Source: Corynebacterium massiliense DSM 45435 (GTDB lineage: Bacteria; Actinomycetota; Actinomycetes; Mycobacteriales; Mycobacteriaceae). From it: a DNA stretch of 64,000 bases. Both the position numbers and the translations under genes were made by a program. Shown one piece after another: positions 36,453-44,321 of the stretch. Each line of letters starts with the position of its first letter. The first letter of the stretch is position 1. The notes beneath the pieces were generated by a model. The model saw only the letters and a program-made list of their open reading frames with translations. It searched no databases and was not told where the DNA came from. The stretch covers positions 1,426,001-1,490,000 of the forward strand of contig NZ_CP063189.1 in NCBI RefSeq assembly GCF_028609805.1, given 5' to 3'.

Positions 36453-37298
36453 CTAGAGGCGCCGGGAGGCACACGCCGGATGCTGCCCGACGGCGACGAG
36501 AGTGCGTGCCGTGGCGACCGGGTCGGGCGAGGCCATGACCGATTCACCCACGATGACGGCGTCCGCGCCCCGCGAGGCATAGGCCAACAGGTTCCGCGAA
36601 TTCTGCACGCCGCCGACAGCCACTTTGACCACTTTTTCCGGCAGCCCCGGCGCGATGGCGGCAAACGCGTCGCGGTCGATGGCATCGCTGGCCAGGGACC
36701 ACGCGTTGACGCCGATGACGCGCGCGCCAGCGGCGAGCGCCCGGTCAGCCTCGTCGCAGGTACGCACCTCCAGCATCGCGGTCATGCCGAGCGATTCAAT
36801 GCGATCCAAAAGCGCCTCCAGCCGCGGTTGCTCGAGTAGCTCGACCTGCAGCGGAACGATGTCCGCCCCGAAGCAGCGCGCCTCATGAATCTGGTACGGG
36901 TCCACGATGATGTCGCGGCACATCATGGGGATGGTGGTCGCCGCACGGACGGTCGACATATCCTCCAACGAGCCGTGGTGGCGGCGGGCGTCCGTTTGGC
37001 AGGCCATGACGTGCACGCCGGCCTCTTCCAGCTCGCAGGCGAGCGCCGCCATGGATGCCGGGGTGTCCAGGCGCGCGATCTCTCCGCCGTAGGGCACGGC
37101 GCGTTTGAGCTCGGGGACGAGCGAGCAGCCAGTGCGCAAAAGTGCCGCTACTCCATCGCGGGGTGCCGGCAGGGCGCCGGAGCGCGACCGCGCCTTGACC
37201 TCCTTGAAGCTCACCTGGGCTTCGCGGGCAGCGACATCCTCAATAACGCCCGCGACAATATGATCCACGGCAATCGGTGTCGTCATCGGCCGGCTCAC
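36453..37298 (-). CDS. trpC: TrpC-like (indole-3-glycerol phosphate synthase family) protein with altered active site
   Basis: The 281-residue protein aligns along its length with TrpC, which closes the indole ring in tryptophan synthesis. It keeps the Glu and first Lys of the substrate pocket (PELKRAVPYGG, Glu63 and Lys65), HGSLEDMSTVRAA, a Glu near 177 and Asn198. However, SPSKG has become VPYGG, the second catalytic Lys is Arg128 (CRDIIVDPYQ), NNRDL has become NAWSL, and the late ESGI block is VGGV. Synthase activity is therefore doubtful. The GTG at 37298 and the ATG at 37286 are both possible starts. trpB and trpA, which separate trpC from lgt in mycobacteria, are absent. Confidence 0.82.
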   Translation of the reverse strand: MSRPMTTPIAVDHIVAGVIEDVAAREAQVSFKEVKARSRSGALPAPRDGVAALLRTGCSLVPELKRAVPYGGEIARLDTPASMAALACELEEAGVHVMACQTDARRHHGSLEDMSTVRAATTIPMMCRDIIVDPYQIHEARCFGADIVPLQVELLEQPRLEALLDRIESLGMTAMLEVRTCDEADRALAAGARVIGVNAWSLASDAIDRDAFAAIAPGLPEKVVKVAVGGVQNSRNLLAYASRGADAVIVGESVMASPDPVATARTLVAVGQHPACASRRL

Positions 37299-37357
37299 CT
37301 CCCGCCTCCAGGTAGCACCTCTGCACAGGCGGCTTGTTAGCCGCTCACTCGGGAATT

Positions 37358-37376
37358 CACGTTTAGGCTAACCCGA
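37358..37376 (-). promoter_or_regulatory. DtxR-like iron box upstream of the TrpC-like gene
   Basis: CACGTTTAGGCTAACCCGA matches the 19-base DtxR consensus TTAGGTTAGSCTAACCTAA at 13 positions, with an unbroken TTAGGCTAACC core centred on 37367. It lies 60 bases before the TrpC-like start, in the 174-base gap after the Trp-region membrane protein gene. The assignment rests on sequence match only. Confidence 0.4.
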
Positions 37377-37472
37377 AGGTTTGCAAAAACTGTAATCGCT
37401 GGTGGATCTCCCTTATCACTGCACACCTTTGGTGCCGAGCACGCGGCAGCGCCCAATTGCGGTAGCTCGCCA

Positions 37473-38111
37473 CTAGCGCTCCTGCGGGAGATCCGTCGGA
37501 TCGATCCCGCTGTCGAGCGCGTCCCACATCACTCGCTCGGAATCCGGGTCTTCAGCGAGATCTTCCGGCAGCTGTTCCTGCCGGGCGGCCGGGGTTTTGT
37601 ACTTGGCGTCATCCGTACTCCCCCGACGCGTGCCGGGATTGACCGCGACCATGACCCCGCCGACAATCGCGGCGGTCGCGCCGACCAATGCGATGAAGGG
37701 CCCTGCGTGAGACACCGCGGTCTCTGTCACCACCGCCCAGTCCGAGATGGAGGCAGCGTCGACGGCCTTGTCGTTGTCTTTTGCCGCTGACAGTAGGTGT
37801 TGTGCCTGCTCGTTATCCGCGCCGTACAACAAGAGGTTGATCGGCTGCCACGCGGCGATTGCCGCGGCTACAGCACAGATAATGCCGATGATGCGGCGCG
37901 CGAGCGGCGGCACGGCGAGGGCGGCCACCGCGCCGGCGAGCAGGACGAGGGCGACGGCTGTGAGTTCCAGCGACCACGTGGCGCCGACGATATCGTTGGT
38001 TGCTGGCCCTGACTTATCGTCCTCACTGTGAGCGGTCACCCAGGTCATGCGGGAGGACAGCCACAGCAGCACCGCGCCAAGAGCGCACAGGAGCGGTCCG
38101 AAGCGTTTCAT
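37473..38111 (-). CDS. Trp-region conserved membrane protein (Trp_oprn_chp family)
   Basis: The 212-residue protein from the ATG at 38111 has four hydrophobic segments (about 4-22, 50-70, 75-97 and 135-155) and an Asp/Glu/Arg-rich C-terminal tail. Position and topology match the family that lies between trpE and trpC in mycobacteria (Rv1610) and next to the remnant trpC in corynebacteria. Its function is not known. A TACAGT hexamer seven bases before the ATG could be the -10 of a leaderless mRNA; a GTG three codons upstream is the alternative start. Confidence 0.8.
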   Translation of the reverse strand: MKRFGPLLCALGAVLLWLSSRMTWVTAHSEDDKSGPATNDIVGATWSLELTAVALVLLAGAVAALAVPPLARRIIGIICAVAAAIAAWQPINLLLYGADNEQAQHLLSAAKDNDKAVDAASISDWAVVTETAVSHAGPFIALVGATAAIVGGVMVAVNPGTRRGSTDDAKYKTPAARQEQLPEDLAEDPDSERVMWDALDSGIDPTDLPQER

Positions 38112-38155
38112 TGTTCTCACTGTAGGCGTATGGGCCCGCCTTCCTCACACTGTGA

Positions 38156-38950
38156 TCAGTCTTTGAGGCGGGCGACCGCGTCAAGGATAGTGCCGTGGAC
38201 CTGGCGGGTGCCCACGACCAGGCCCCGCGCCCCGAGAGTCCATTCGTTACCGTCCGGGTCCGTGGCACACCCGCCGGCGGCCCGGGCAAAGAGCGCACCT
38301 GCGGCGTTGTCCCACGGGTGCGGTGAGAAGTTGATGGCGCCGTCGAATACTCCCTGGGCCACGAACGCGGAGTCGAGACCGACCGAACCCGTCATCCGGG
38401 GGCGCAAACCGGTGCGCCGCAGATCGGCGAACAGGTCCGTAGGCAGGTGCGTGGAGCATCCCACGTGGCCGCGGGATTCTTCAAAACCGTAGGAGTCTTC
38501 CCCGCCGCCAAACCCGGCGGCAGGTCCCCCGGTCGATTCGAAATCCCCGGCGGCGGTGGCACTCAGTCGGCGCTGCAACAGAGGGAAGGACGCGGCCGCC
38601 ACAAGCGGCTTGCCGCCATCAATGAGCGCGATGAGAATCCCACACAGCGGGTTGCCGGCCGAGAAGTTAGCCGTGCCATCAACTGGGTCCACGACCCACA
38701 CGGTCTGCGGCGTTTCGCCAGCCGGAACTTTCCCGCTGGTGTCTTCCTCCCCCACCACCGGGATGCCCGTGGATTCGGTCAGGAGGGAACACAGGCGCTT
38801 TTCGATGGCCAGGTCGACCTCCGTGGCGAAGTCGCCTTGGCCTTTGAAGTGCGCGGGCGCGGCTCCGAGGCCGGCGCGAAACGACTCTTCGACGCCGTCG
38901 ATTGCGGCGTTGGCTACCGCCAGAAGCTCGCTGGGCTCATTGCGTGTCAT
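38156..38950 (-). CDS. impA: Inositol monophosphatase family protein (ImpA / HisN-like)
   Basis: The 264-residue protein shows the Mg-dependent phosphatase blocks VVGEEDTSG (metal Glu), WVVDPVDGTANFSAG and PHPWDNAAGALFARAAGG. In mycobacteria and corynebacteria impA sits inside the his cluster, and related proteins can act as histidinol-phosphate phosphatase, so inositol phosphate and histidinol phosphate are both possible substrates. It lies 60 bases after hisA. hisF and hisI, which normally follow, are missing; the next gene is the Trp-region membrane protein after 44 bases. Confidence 0.9.
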   Translation of the reverse strand: MTRNEPSELLAVANAAIDGVEESFRAGLGAAPAHFKGQGDFATEVDLAIEKRLCSLLTESTGIPVVGEEDTSGKVPAGETPQTVWVVDPVDGTANFSAGNPLCGILIALIDGGKPLVAAASFPLLQRRLSATAAGDFESTGGPAAGFGGGEDSYGFEESRGHVGCSTHLPTDLFADLRRTGLRPRMTGSVGLDSAFVAQGVFDGAINFSPHPWDNAAGALFARAAGGCATDPDGNEWTLGARGLVVGTRQVHGTILDAVARLKD

Positions 38951-39010
38951 GGTCCATCCTTCCCCGGCGGTTTCGGCCCCGGCGTTACGTGTTCGTGGCC
39001 ACGGCCCCTT

Positions 39011-39772
39011 TTATTCGTCGGTCGCCGGCTCGGGCTGGGTCTCGCGCGCGGCCGACAGAGCGTCGTGAACGCTCAATTTACCTTCATACAGTGCCTTGCC
39101 GATGACCACGGAGTCAATGCCGTCGTTTTGATACCGCGCGATGTCCTGGACATCTTCGACGGTGCTCACGCCACCCGACGCGGTAATCGAGGCATCGGTG
39201 GCCATCGCGATGTCGCGCAGCAGCTCGACGTTCGGCCCGGTCAGGGTGCCGTCCTTGAACACGTCAGTGACCAAGAACCGCTGGCACCCGGCCTGGTCAA
39301 GGCGCTCTAAGACCTCCCAGAGGTCACCGCCGTCAGAAACCCAGCCGTGCCCGCGCGTACGCCACTGGCCGTCGACTTCCCGCAGGGCCAGATCGACCAC
39401 GATCTTGTCCGCGTGCTTGTGAAGCACCGAGCGGATCCAGTCAGGGTCCTCCAGTGCCGCAGTGCCGATGACCACCCGCGCAGCACCGCTGGATAGGGCG
39501 CGCTCGAGGTCGGCGTCCGTGCGGATGCCGCCGGCAAGTTGGAATCGCACTCCCGATTCTTCGGTAATGCGCCCGAGGACGTCGTGGTTGTGGCCGCGGT
39601 CGAAAGCCGCGTCGAGGTCGACGACGTGGAGCCACTGCGCGCCTTGCTCGGTGAACGCGCGGGCTGCCTCCACGGGATCACCGTAAGATTTTTCGGTCCC
39701 CGCCCTTCCCCGATCGAGGCGGACAGCCTTCCCTGCAACGACGTCAATGGCCGGCAAAATATCAAAGCTCAT
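39011..39772 (-). CDS. hisA: HisA/PriA-type phosphoribosyl isomerase
   Basis: HisA isomerises ProFAR to PRFAR in histidine synthesis; actinobacterial PriA also does the TrpF reaction, while Corynebacterium forms are mostly HisA-specific. The 253-residue beta/alpha barrel has the catalytic Asp10 (LPAIDVVAGKAVRL) and Asp174 (VTDVFKDGTLTGPN), the phosphate loops ASGGVSTVED and VVIGKALYEG, and GWVSDGGDLWEVLERL. The active site therefore looks intact. Only 66 bases separate it from the degenerate hisH, and no Shine-Dalgarno sequence precedes the ATG. Since hisF and hisI are absent here, its present role is uncertain. Confidence 0.92.
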   Translation of the reverse strand: MSFDILPAIDVVAGKAVRLDRGRAGTEKSYGDPVEAARAFTEQGAQWLHVVDLDAAFDRGHNHDVLGRITEESGVRFQLAGGIRTDADLERALSSGAARVVIGTAALEDPDWIRSVLHKHADKIVVDLALREVDGQWRTRGHGWVSDGGDLWEVLERLDQAGCQRFLVTDVFKDGTLTGPNVELLRDIAMATDASITASGGVSTVEDVQDIARYQNDGIDSVVIGKALYEGKLSVHDALSAARETQPEPATDE

Positions 39773-39838
39773 GTGTAGTAATAGTAGTTGCCGACCTCGG
39801 GTTTCCGGGGCGTTTTCCGCGAGCGAAAAAGACGAAAG

Positions 39839-40564
39839 CTACAGGCTGCGGACCCAGTTACCGATGACCCGTTTCCCGGCCACATCCGACTTCTCCGGGA
39901 AGAACTGGGTCGCCCACAGCGGGCCGTTTTCTACCGCCACCACGAAGCGGTCTTCGCCGTGCTTGGTGTAGCCGACGATGGGCGGAATAAGCACGTCCGG
40001 TTCCAGCTCCCAGCGTCGCACCGCACTCGTGTGGTCGAAGAAGAATTCGCGGTCTGGGTCGATGCCCGCGAACAGCTTCGACTTGTTGCGTCCGCCGCCC
40101 GAGAACGCGGGCACGTCGATTGTGTTCCACCCGGTGTGCTGACCGGGTCCGGATCCGGTCCCGGCACCCGCTCCAGCCCCAGCCCCGGCCGGGGCCGCAG
40201 AACTCGAATGGAGCTCCTCCACGGTGCCGGGCCACTCCCCGCACCCGCGCGCTACGAGGGAGCCGTCGGGGTCCACGGCGGCATCGAAAAGCGCCTGCAT
40301 CCCCGTTCCGATGGCCCACACTGGGCGGCCGCCGGCCAAGCGCTGGCCCAGGATACGATCGCCTTGGAAAGAGCGGAGATTTTCCAGGCATCCGGCGAAC
40401 CCGCACTGGGCGGCGAGAATCAGACCGTCCGCGGCAATCGCTGTCGCCGGCTCGGACGTGACGGTCACGGCCGCGCCGGCGTGCTCGATGGCACTGGCAA
40501 GGCCGCGCAGGTAGTCCGTACTATCGCAGCCCAAGAGGGCGACTGTCTTTTTCTGTCGGGACAT
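39839..40564 (-). CDS. hisH: HisH-like protein lacking the glutaminase catalytic residues
   Basis: HisH is the glutaminase subunit that feeds ammonia to HisF. This 241-residue protein is clearly related: GQRLAGGRPV, CGEWPGTVEEL, TGWNT and NGPLWATQFFPEKS align. The nucleophile motif GICVGMQ reads AIGTGMQ, with Gly86 in place of Cys. The catalytic His of QFHPEKS is Phe222, while Glu224 remains. The oxyanion region GVGAF is AQCGF, and the N-terminal YGSGNLRS is lost. A 20-residue Ala/Gly/Ser repeat is inserted near 122-141. It cannot be a normal glutaminase. The frame is open and sits between an MFS gene and hisA, as hisH does in C. glutamicum. Confidence 0.88.
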   Translation of the reverse strand: MSRQKKTVALLGCDSTDYLRGLASAIEHAGAAVTVTSEPATAIAADGLILAAQCGFAGCLENLRSFQGDRILGQRLAGGRPVWAIGTGMQALFDAAVDPDGSLVARGCGEWPGTVEELHSSSAAPAGAGAGAGAGTGSGPGQHTGWNTIDVPAFSGGGRNKSKLFAGIDPDREFFFDHTSAVRRWELEPDVLIPPIVGYTKHGEDRFVVAVENGPLWATQFFPEKSDVAGKRVIGNWVRSL

Positions 40565-40567
40565 CGT

Positions 40568-41875
40568 TCAGGCCTTTCGCAGATGGGACAGACGGGTGCG
40601 GATGTTGTTGACCTCGGCCACGCGGTGCCGCCCCAACAGCAGGTCGAGGCTGGTCATCGCGATACCGGCGACGATGATAACCGCACCGGCGCCGTACGCT
40701 CCGGCGTAGCCGTACCCAGCCACCAAGGACGCGAGTATGACCGAACCGAGACCGGTGCCGCCGTCGTAGAAGATGTTCCACGTCGCCGAAGCCTCGGACA
40801 CCTTCCCGCGCGGCAAACGCGCGAACAACGAGAGCAGTGACTCGTTTTGGATGATGCCGAAGCCGCCGCCGAACAAGAGCGCCCCGATCAGGACGATCCA
40901 GACCGACCACTCGAAGTGCAGGGCGGCCGCCACCAGGGCCATGCCCACAAAACCCATGAGCTGGCCCGGGATGAACAGCTTCCCGGCGCCTAACCGGTCG
41001 GCGGAAATCCCCGCCAGGTAACGGAAGACCATGGTCGACCCGCCAACGAGCGACAGGATGAAGGCGCCGAGCTGCGCACCCGTGTGGGGATCAAGTTCCC
41101 GCACCGAGACCGGCAGGAACGAAGAGACCACGCCGTAGCTCATCGACAATGTGGTCAGAGCCAGCGCGGGCACGAGGACGAGCTTCCACATGGGCACGCG
41201 AATGTGCTCGCCGGGGGCGTCCGCGGTGCGCTCCGCACGGATGGCGGGCAGGCGCAGTGACATCACCGCGCCGAACAGGCCCACCACAGCGGCCACGAGG
41301 TAGGTAACGTGGTAGCCGAAGACGTTGGACACGGAGATGCCCACCGGCAGGAAGACCATCTGGGAAAGGCCCACGAAAATGCCCATCACGCCGGTGGCTT
41401 TGCCGAGGTAGCGCAGCGGAACAAGCTCTGCGACCACCGCGGCTTCAGCCACGGTGAGCGCGCCGAAACCAATACCGCGCAGCGCCGAAAAGAGCAGCAC
41501 CACCCACGCGTCAGTTCCCAAGAGGTGTCCGAGCGCCGGGACGCCAAGCATGAACGCAGACCCGACCATGACCGGTCGGTAGCCGGGATTGCGCAGAAGG
41601 CGCGGCGTTACCAGCTGGGTGCAGACAGTCGCCGCCATGAAGATACCGGTGGAAAGCCCCGCCAGCGCCTCGGAGCCGCCGGAGTCAATGACCGCGGTCG
41701 GGACGGTAGGAAGAAGCAAAGACCACGCGCCGAAAGCAGCCATGACGGCCACCATGACAGCGCTAAAGCCGGGAACCTTCCACAGGCTGAGCTGCTCGTC
41801 TCCCTCCGTGGACCGAGGGCCTTCCGGGGCCTGCGCCTTCTGTGCTGCCCGATCGTCGTCAGTTCTCCTCGTCAT
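40568..41875 (-). CDS. Major facilitator superfamily permease of the his locus
   Basis: The 435-residue protein from the ATG at 41875 (MTRRTDDDRAAQ) has 12 predicted membrane segments after a polar N-terminus of about 35 residues. FMLGVPALGHLLG and SALRGIGFGALTVAEAAVVA are typical MFS helices with the Gly-rich pattern. An MFS gene occupies this place beside hisH in other corynebacteria. The substrate is unknown; sugar or amino acid efflux has been suggested for relatives. Its start overlaps the stop of a small membrane protein gene (ATGA), and hisH begins three bases after its stop. Confidence 0.9.
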   Translation of the reverse strand: MTRRTDDDRAAQKAQAPEGPRSTEGDEQLSLWKVPGFSAVMVAVMAAFGAWSLLLPTVPTAVIDSGGSEALAGLSTGIFMAATVCTQLVTPRLLRNPGYRPVMVGSAFMLGVPALGHLLGTDAWVVLLFSALRGIGFGALTVAEAAVVAELVPLRYLGKATGVMGIFVGLSQMVFLPVGISVSNVFGYHVTYLVAAVVGLFGAVMSLRLPAIRAERTADAPGEHIRVPMWKLVLVPALALTTLSMSYGVVSSFLPVSVRELDPHTGAQLGAFILSLVGGSTMVFRYLAGISADRLGAGKLFIPGQLMGFVGMALVAAALHFEWSVWIVLIGALLFGGGFGIIQNESLLSLFARLPRGKVSEASATWNIFYDGGTGLGSVILASLVAGYGYAGAYGAGAVIIVAGIAMTSLDLLLGRHRVAEVNNIRTRLSHLRKA

Positions 41876-42036
41876 CGCATCTCCGCAACCATCCAGGTGA
41901 TGGAGGCAGCGAGCGTGACCACGGCAAGCAGCCCGCACGCGATGGTCAGTACCTTATTGTCGTGCTGGTAGCCCGACCACGCGCCGCCGACAAACAACCC
42001 GGCGAGGAGAAACAAAAGCCAAATGAAAAGAAACAC
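41872..42036 (-). CDS. Small two-helix membrane protein
   Basis: A GTG at 42036, preceded by AAAGGGAGG, begins a 54-residue protein with two hydrophobic helices (FLFIWLLFLLAGLFVGGAW and VLTIACGLLAVVTLAASITW) joined by a short polar loop. The stop overlaps the MFS start by four bases, so the two are probably co-translated. The longer frame upstream runs through the neighbouring gene on the same strand and is not membrane-like. The function is unknown. Confidence 0.65.
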   Translation of the reverse strand: MFLFIWLLFLLAGLFVGGAWSGYQHDNKVLTIACGLLAVVTLAASITWMVAEMR

Positions 42037-42100
42037 GGTGCTGGTAAAGCCTCCCTTTCGTTCGTCTCTACCGTAGCCGACCCCGCCGAGCGGCCAAACC

Positions 42101-42613
42101 TTATGAATTCGTCTCTCTTCCCGGGTAATCCTCGGCGACGAACACCGCGCACCAGAAAGCCAGCGCCGCCATAAACGGCCCAGCTGCAAACGCGATACCG
42201 GGAGCCACTGGGGCGACGAGGGTGGCCTCCTCCGCACCGACGTGCACGGACTGTGCGGCGACGACATCGCCGACGACGACGAAAGCGATGCCGCCGGCAG
42301 CGACGGAAATAAGCAGCCATATCAGCGTCCCCAGCCCCGGCAGCCGGGGCCGCAGGACGAAGACGGAAATAGCAAAGAGGGCACCGAGGATCCCCGTGGC
42401 CGCAGCGAACGTACCGTAGCCAAAGAACTGCGAATGGTCTGCGGGGTCAACGACGAACCCGCCGTCCGACCCTGGGTCGGGGTGCGCGTGCTGAACCGGC
42501 CGCAGCCAGCCCCACAGCGCGCCGGCCACACCGAAAACGCAGAGGGCGGCCGCCAACATTCCGGCAGCCGCTCCGAGAGCGCGCGGTACTACGGATGTAC
42601 TCGTAGAAGTCAC
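42101..42613 (-). CDS. Predicted four-helix membrane protein (possibly DUF2567-like)
   Basis: The 170-residue protein has four hydrophobic segments (about 10-35, 65-87, 94-118 and 137-160) and a His/Asp-rich extracytoplasmic loop between the first two (VQHAHPDPGSDGGFVVDPAD). The layout resembles the actinobacterial DUF2567 membrane proteins, but I am not certain of the family. It lies between the lipoprotein gene, six bases upstream, and the small membrane protein gene, and probably belongs to their transcription unit. Its function is unknown. Confidence 0.75.
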   Translation of the reverse strand: MTSTSTSVVPRALGAAAGMLAAALCVFGVAGALWGWLRPVQHAHPDPGSDGGFVVDPADHSQFFGYGTFAAATGILGALFAISVFVLRPRLPGLGTLIWLLISVAAGGIAFVVVGDVVAAQSVHVGAEEATLVAPVAPGIAFAAGPFMAALAFWCAVFVAEDYPGRETNS

Positions 42614-42619
42614 CGCGGG

Positions 42620-43324
42620 CTACGCGTTGCAGAAGGTCCAGCGATCTCCCTCGTGCAAGAAGCGGAGGGTATTGGTGTCTTCGCCCTGCGAGGTGTGCAG
42701 GTTGACCGTGGCGGACGCCTGATCGCCGTTGACCTTGATGTCATCGACGGACTCGACGTAGGCCTCGTTCCAGCCCTTCGAGTCAAGGGAGGACATAGGT
42801 ACGTCTGGGATCTGCTCGAGATCCAGCTGGTCGTATTGGCCCTCGTTGAGCGCACGCTGGCACGCGTGCGCCGGCAGGTAGCCGACGAACTCGCGCATCG
42901 TTGAGGTGTCATACATTCCGCGCACGAGCTGATTGATCTCATCGGTGGTGGCCGGATCGGCATCCTGGCCGCCGTCTACCGGCGCCATGGCCAACGGTTC
43001 GAATCCGTTGCCATCGGCCTGCGGCTGCTGAGCACCCTGGTTCGGTTCGGCATTCTGGTCGTCCGCGTTGCCGTCGCCGTCACCCGCCGCCGCGTTCGAG
43101 TCGTTCTTCTCGTTCTTCGGCGCAGCGGTCTTCGTCTTGGTCTTGGTCGTTTCCGGCGCGCTCGACGTGGTCTTTTCACTGGTCTTCGTCACCGTGGTCG
43201 ATGCCTCCGACGAGGCCGCAGCGGCATTGTTGTTTTCGTCGTGCGAGCCGCATGCGACGAGAGCGCAGGGCGCAACGAGGGCGAGCAAAGCAACAGACGT
43301 CTTAGCCGGGGTCTTCAGAAACAA
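42620..43324 (-). CDS. Predicted lipoprotein
   Basis: The 234-residue protein has a signal peptide ending in the lipobox ALVACGS, so Cys25 should be lipidated by Lgt and cleaved by LspA. Residues about 30-105 are a disordered Ser/Thr/Lys/Asn/Gln-rich linker. The last 130 residues form a small globular domain ending LRFLHEGDRWTFCNA, which resembles the NTF2-like fold of secreted mycobacterial antigens. The partner or ligand is unknown. Its promoter region holds an AT-rich inverted repeat. Two small membrane protein genes follow closely. Confidence 0.85.
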   Translation of the reverse strand: MFLKTPAKTSVALLALVAPCALVACGSHDENNNAAAASSEASTTVTKTSEKTTSSAPETTKTKTKTAAPKNEKNDSNAAAGDGDGNADDQNAEPNQGAQQPQADGNGFEPLAMAPVDGGQDADPATTDEINQLVRGMYDTSTMREFVGYLPAHACQRALNEGQYDQLDLEQIPDVPMSSLDSKGWNEAYVESVDDIKVNGDQASATVNLHTSQGEDTNTLRFLHEGDRWTFCNA

Positions 43325-43396
43325 GTCAACTCCTGGGATACTGCGGCGGCAACCACGCCAAGGCCAAGCAAATGCAGCCTCGGCCGTGCCGTCCGT

Positions 43397-43416
43397 TATC
43401 TATTCGGTAATAGATC
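43397..43416. promoter_or_regulatory. AT-rich inverted repeat before the lipoprotein gene
   Basis: TATCTATT-CGGT-AATAGATC is an 8-base inverted repeat with one mismatch, in an AT-rich island 73-92 bases before the lipoprotein start. It could be an operator overlapping the promoter. Confidence 0.35.
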
Positions 43417-43555
43417 TAGCGTTTCCTCACCGTGCGGTGTTACACACTGAGCCGCGTACCGGGGCTTTAGCTACCGGTCGCTTACGGTTTTCACGCTTCG
43501 GGCCACATACTAACAACGCAAGCCTCCGTACACAGTGGGCGTCAACGCAAAGAGA

Positions 43556-43575
43556 CCTGTCAACTAGTCAGCAGG
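43556..43575. promoter_or_regulatory. Palindromic candidate TetR operator
   Basis: CCTG-TCA-ACTAGT-CAG-CAGG has a perfect ACTAGT centre and matched CCTG/CAGG ends, with three unmatched bases on each side. It lies 108 bases before the TetR start, a plausible place for autoregulation. The assignment is by symmetry only. Confidence 0.3.
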
Positions 43576-43682
43576 TGCATGAGCGCTCACACTCGTGCCG
43601 GCCGCACTCGTGCCGGTCGTCTCCCCGCCCTGGCTTCCCCACCCTGACTTTTCCCCGCGCTGGTCGCCTACACTGGCAGGTC

Positions 43683-44261
43683 GTGCACCTAAACCGCGAT
43701 CGCATTCTCACCGCCGCCGTCGAGCTGCTCGACTCCTATGGCCTAGGCGATGTCACAATGCGCCGCGTTGCCACCTCTCTTTCCGTCGCGCCCGGCGCGC
43801 TGTACTGGCATTTCCCCAACAAACAGTCCCTTCTGGCCGCGCTGGCGCACCACATCGTTTCGCCGGTGCTTGCCGATGCCGCGCAGGCACAGGACCCCGT
43901 ACGTTTAAGCCTCGAGCTCCGCGCCGCCCTACGCGCGCACCGCGACGGCGCGGAAGTCGTCGCCGCCGCGGTCTCACAGCCGGATTCCCCGACGTGGAAC
44001 GACGCCATCGCGGCCTACACCGCGGCTATCGCCCACGAGCTCCCATCCATTCCGACAGAACTCGCGCAGGTCGGCGCGGCGACGCTTGCCCACTTTGTCC
44101 TCGGCGCGGTCTCGGCCGAGCAGTCCCGGGAACAGCTGGTGGCATTGACGGCTGACGCGGCATCGTCAAGCTCCAGCTCGGCTGACTCGCGCGATCCCGC
44201 GCGAGCTATCGCCCAGGGCACCGAGATCGTAATGGCGGGATTGCGCCACAACCTCTCTTAG
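43683..44261 (+). CDS. TetR-family transcriptional regulator
   Basis: The GTG at 43683 begins a 192-residue protein whose first 55 residues form a TetR helix-turn-helix: NRDRILTAAVELLDSYG, then TMRRVATSLSVAPGALYWHF and NKQSLLAALAHH. The C-terminal ligand domain is Ala-rich and not diagnostic; a Ser run (AASSSSSSADS) lies near the end. It probably represses its own and a neighbouring promoter. The divergent lipoprotein gene and the downstream glgX gene, 60 bases away, are the nearest candidates. The in-frame sequence upstream of the GTG overlaps the lipoprotein gene and is rejected. Confidence 0.88.
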   Translation: MHLNRDRILTAAVELLDSYGLGDVTMRRVATSLSVAPGALYWHFPNKQSLLAALAHHIVSPVLADAAQAQDPVRLSLELRAALRAHRDGAEVVAAAVSQPDSPTWNDAIAAYTAAIAHELPSIPTELAQVGAATLAHFVLGAVSAEQSREQLVALTADAASSSSSSADSRDPARAIAQGTEIVMAGLRHNLS

Positions 44262-44321
44262 TTACGTGCCCAGTTTCGCGAAGCCGGTCAATGTCTGAGG
44301 CTGCGGATAAGCTTTCGGGGT

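Larger units (their letters stand above)
43325..43682. other. Divergent intergenic region lipoprotein / TetR regulator
   Basis: This 358-base gap separates the divergent lipoprotein and TetR genes. It contains two inverted repeats, listed separately, at 43397-43416 near the lipoprotein start and at 43556-43575 near the TetR gene. No convincing small gene or RNA is visible. Confidence 0.5.

Noticed and set aside
39011..39772. HisA as a dead enzyme like its neighbour HisH
   Set aside because: Asp10, Asp174 and the phosphate-binding loops are intact, so activity is likely.
42993..43009. AACGG-TTCGAAT-CCGTT looks exactly like a tRNA T-arm
   Set aside because: No acceptor, D or anticodon arm surrounds it, and it lies inside the lipoprotein reading frame encoding GNGFEPLAM.
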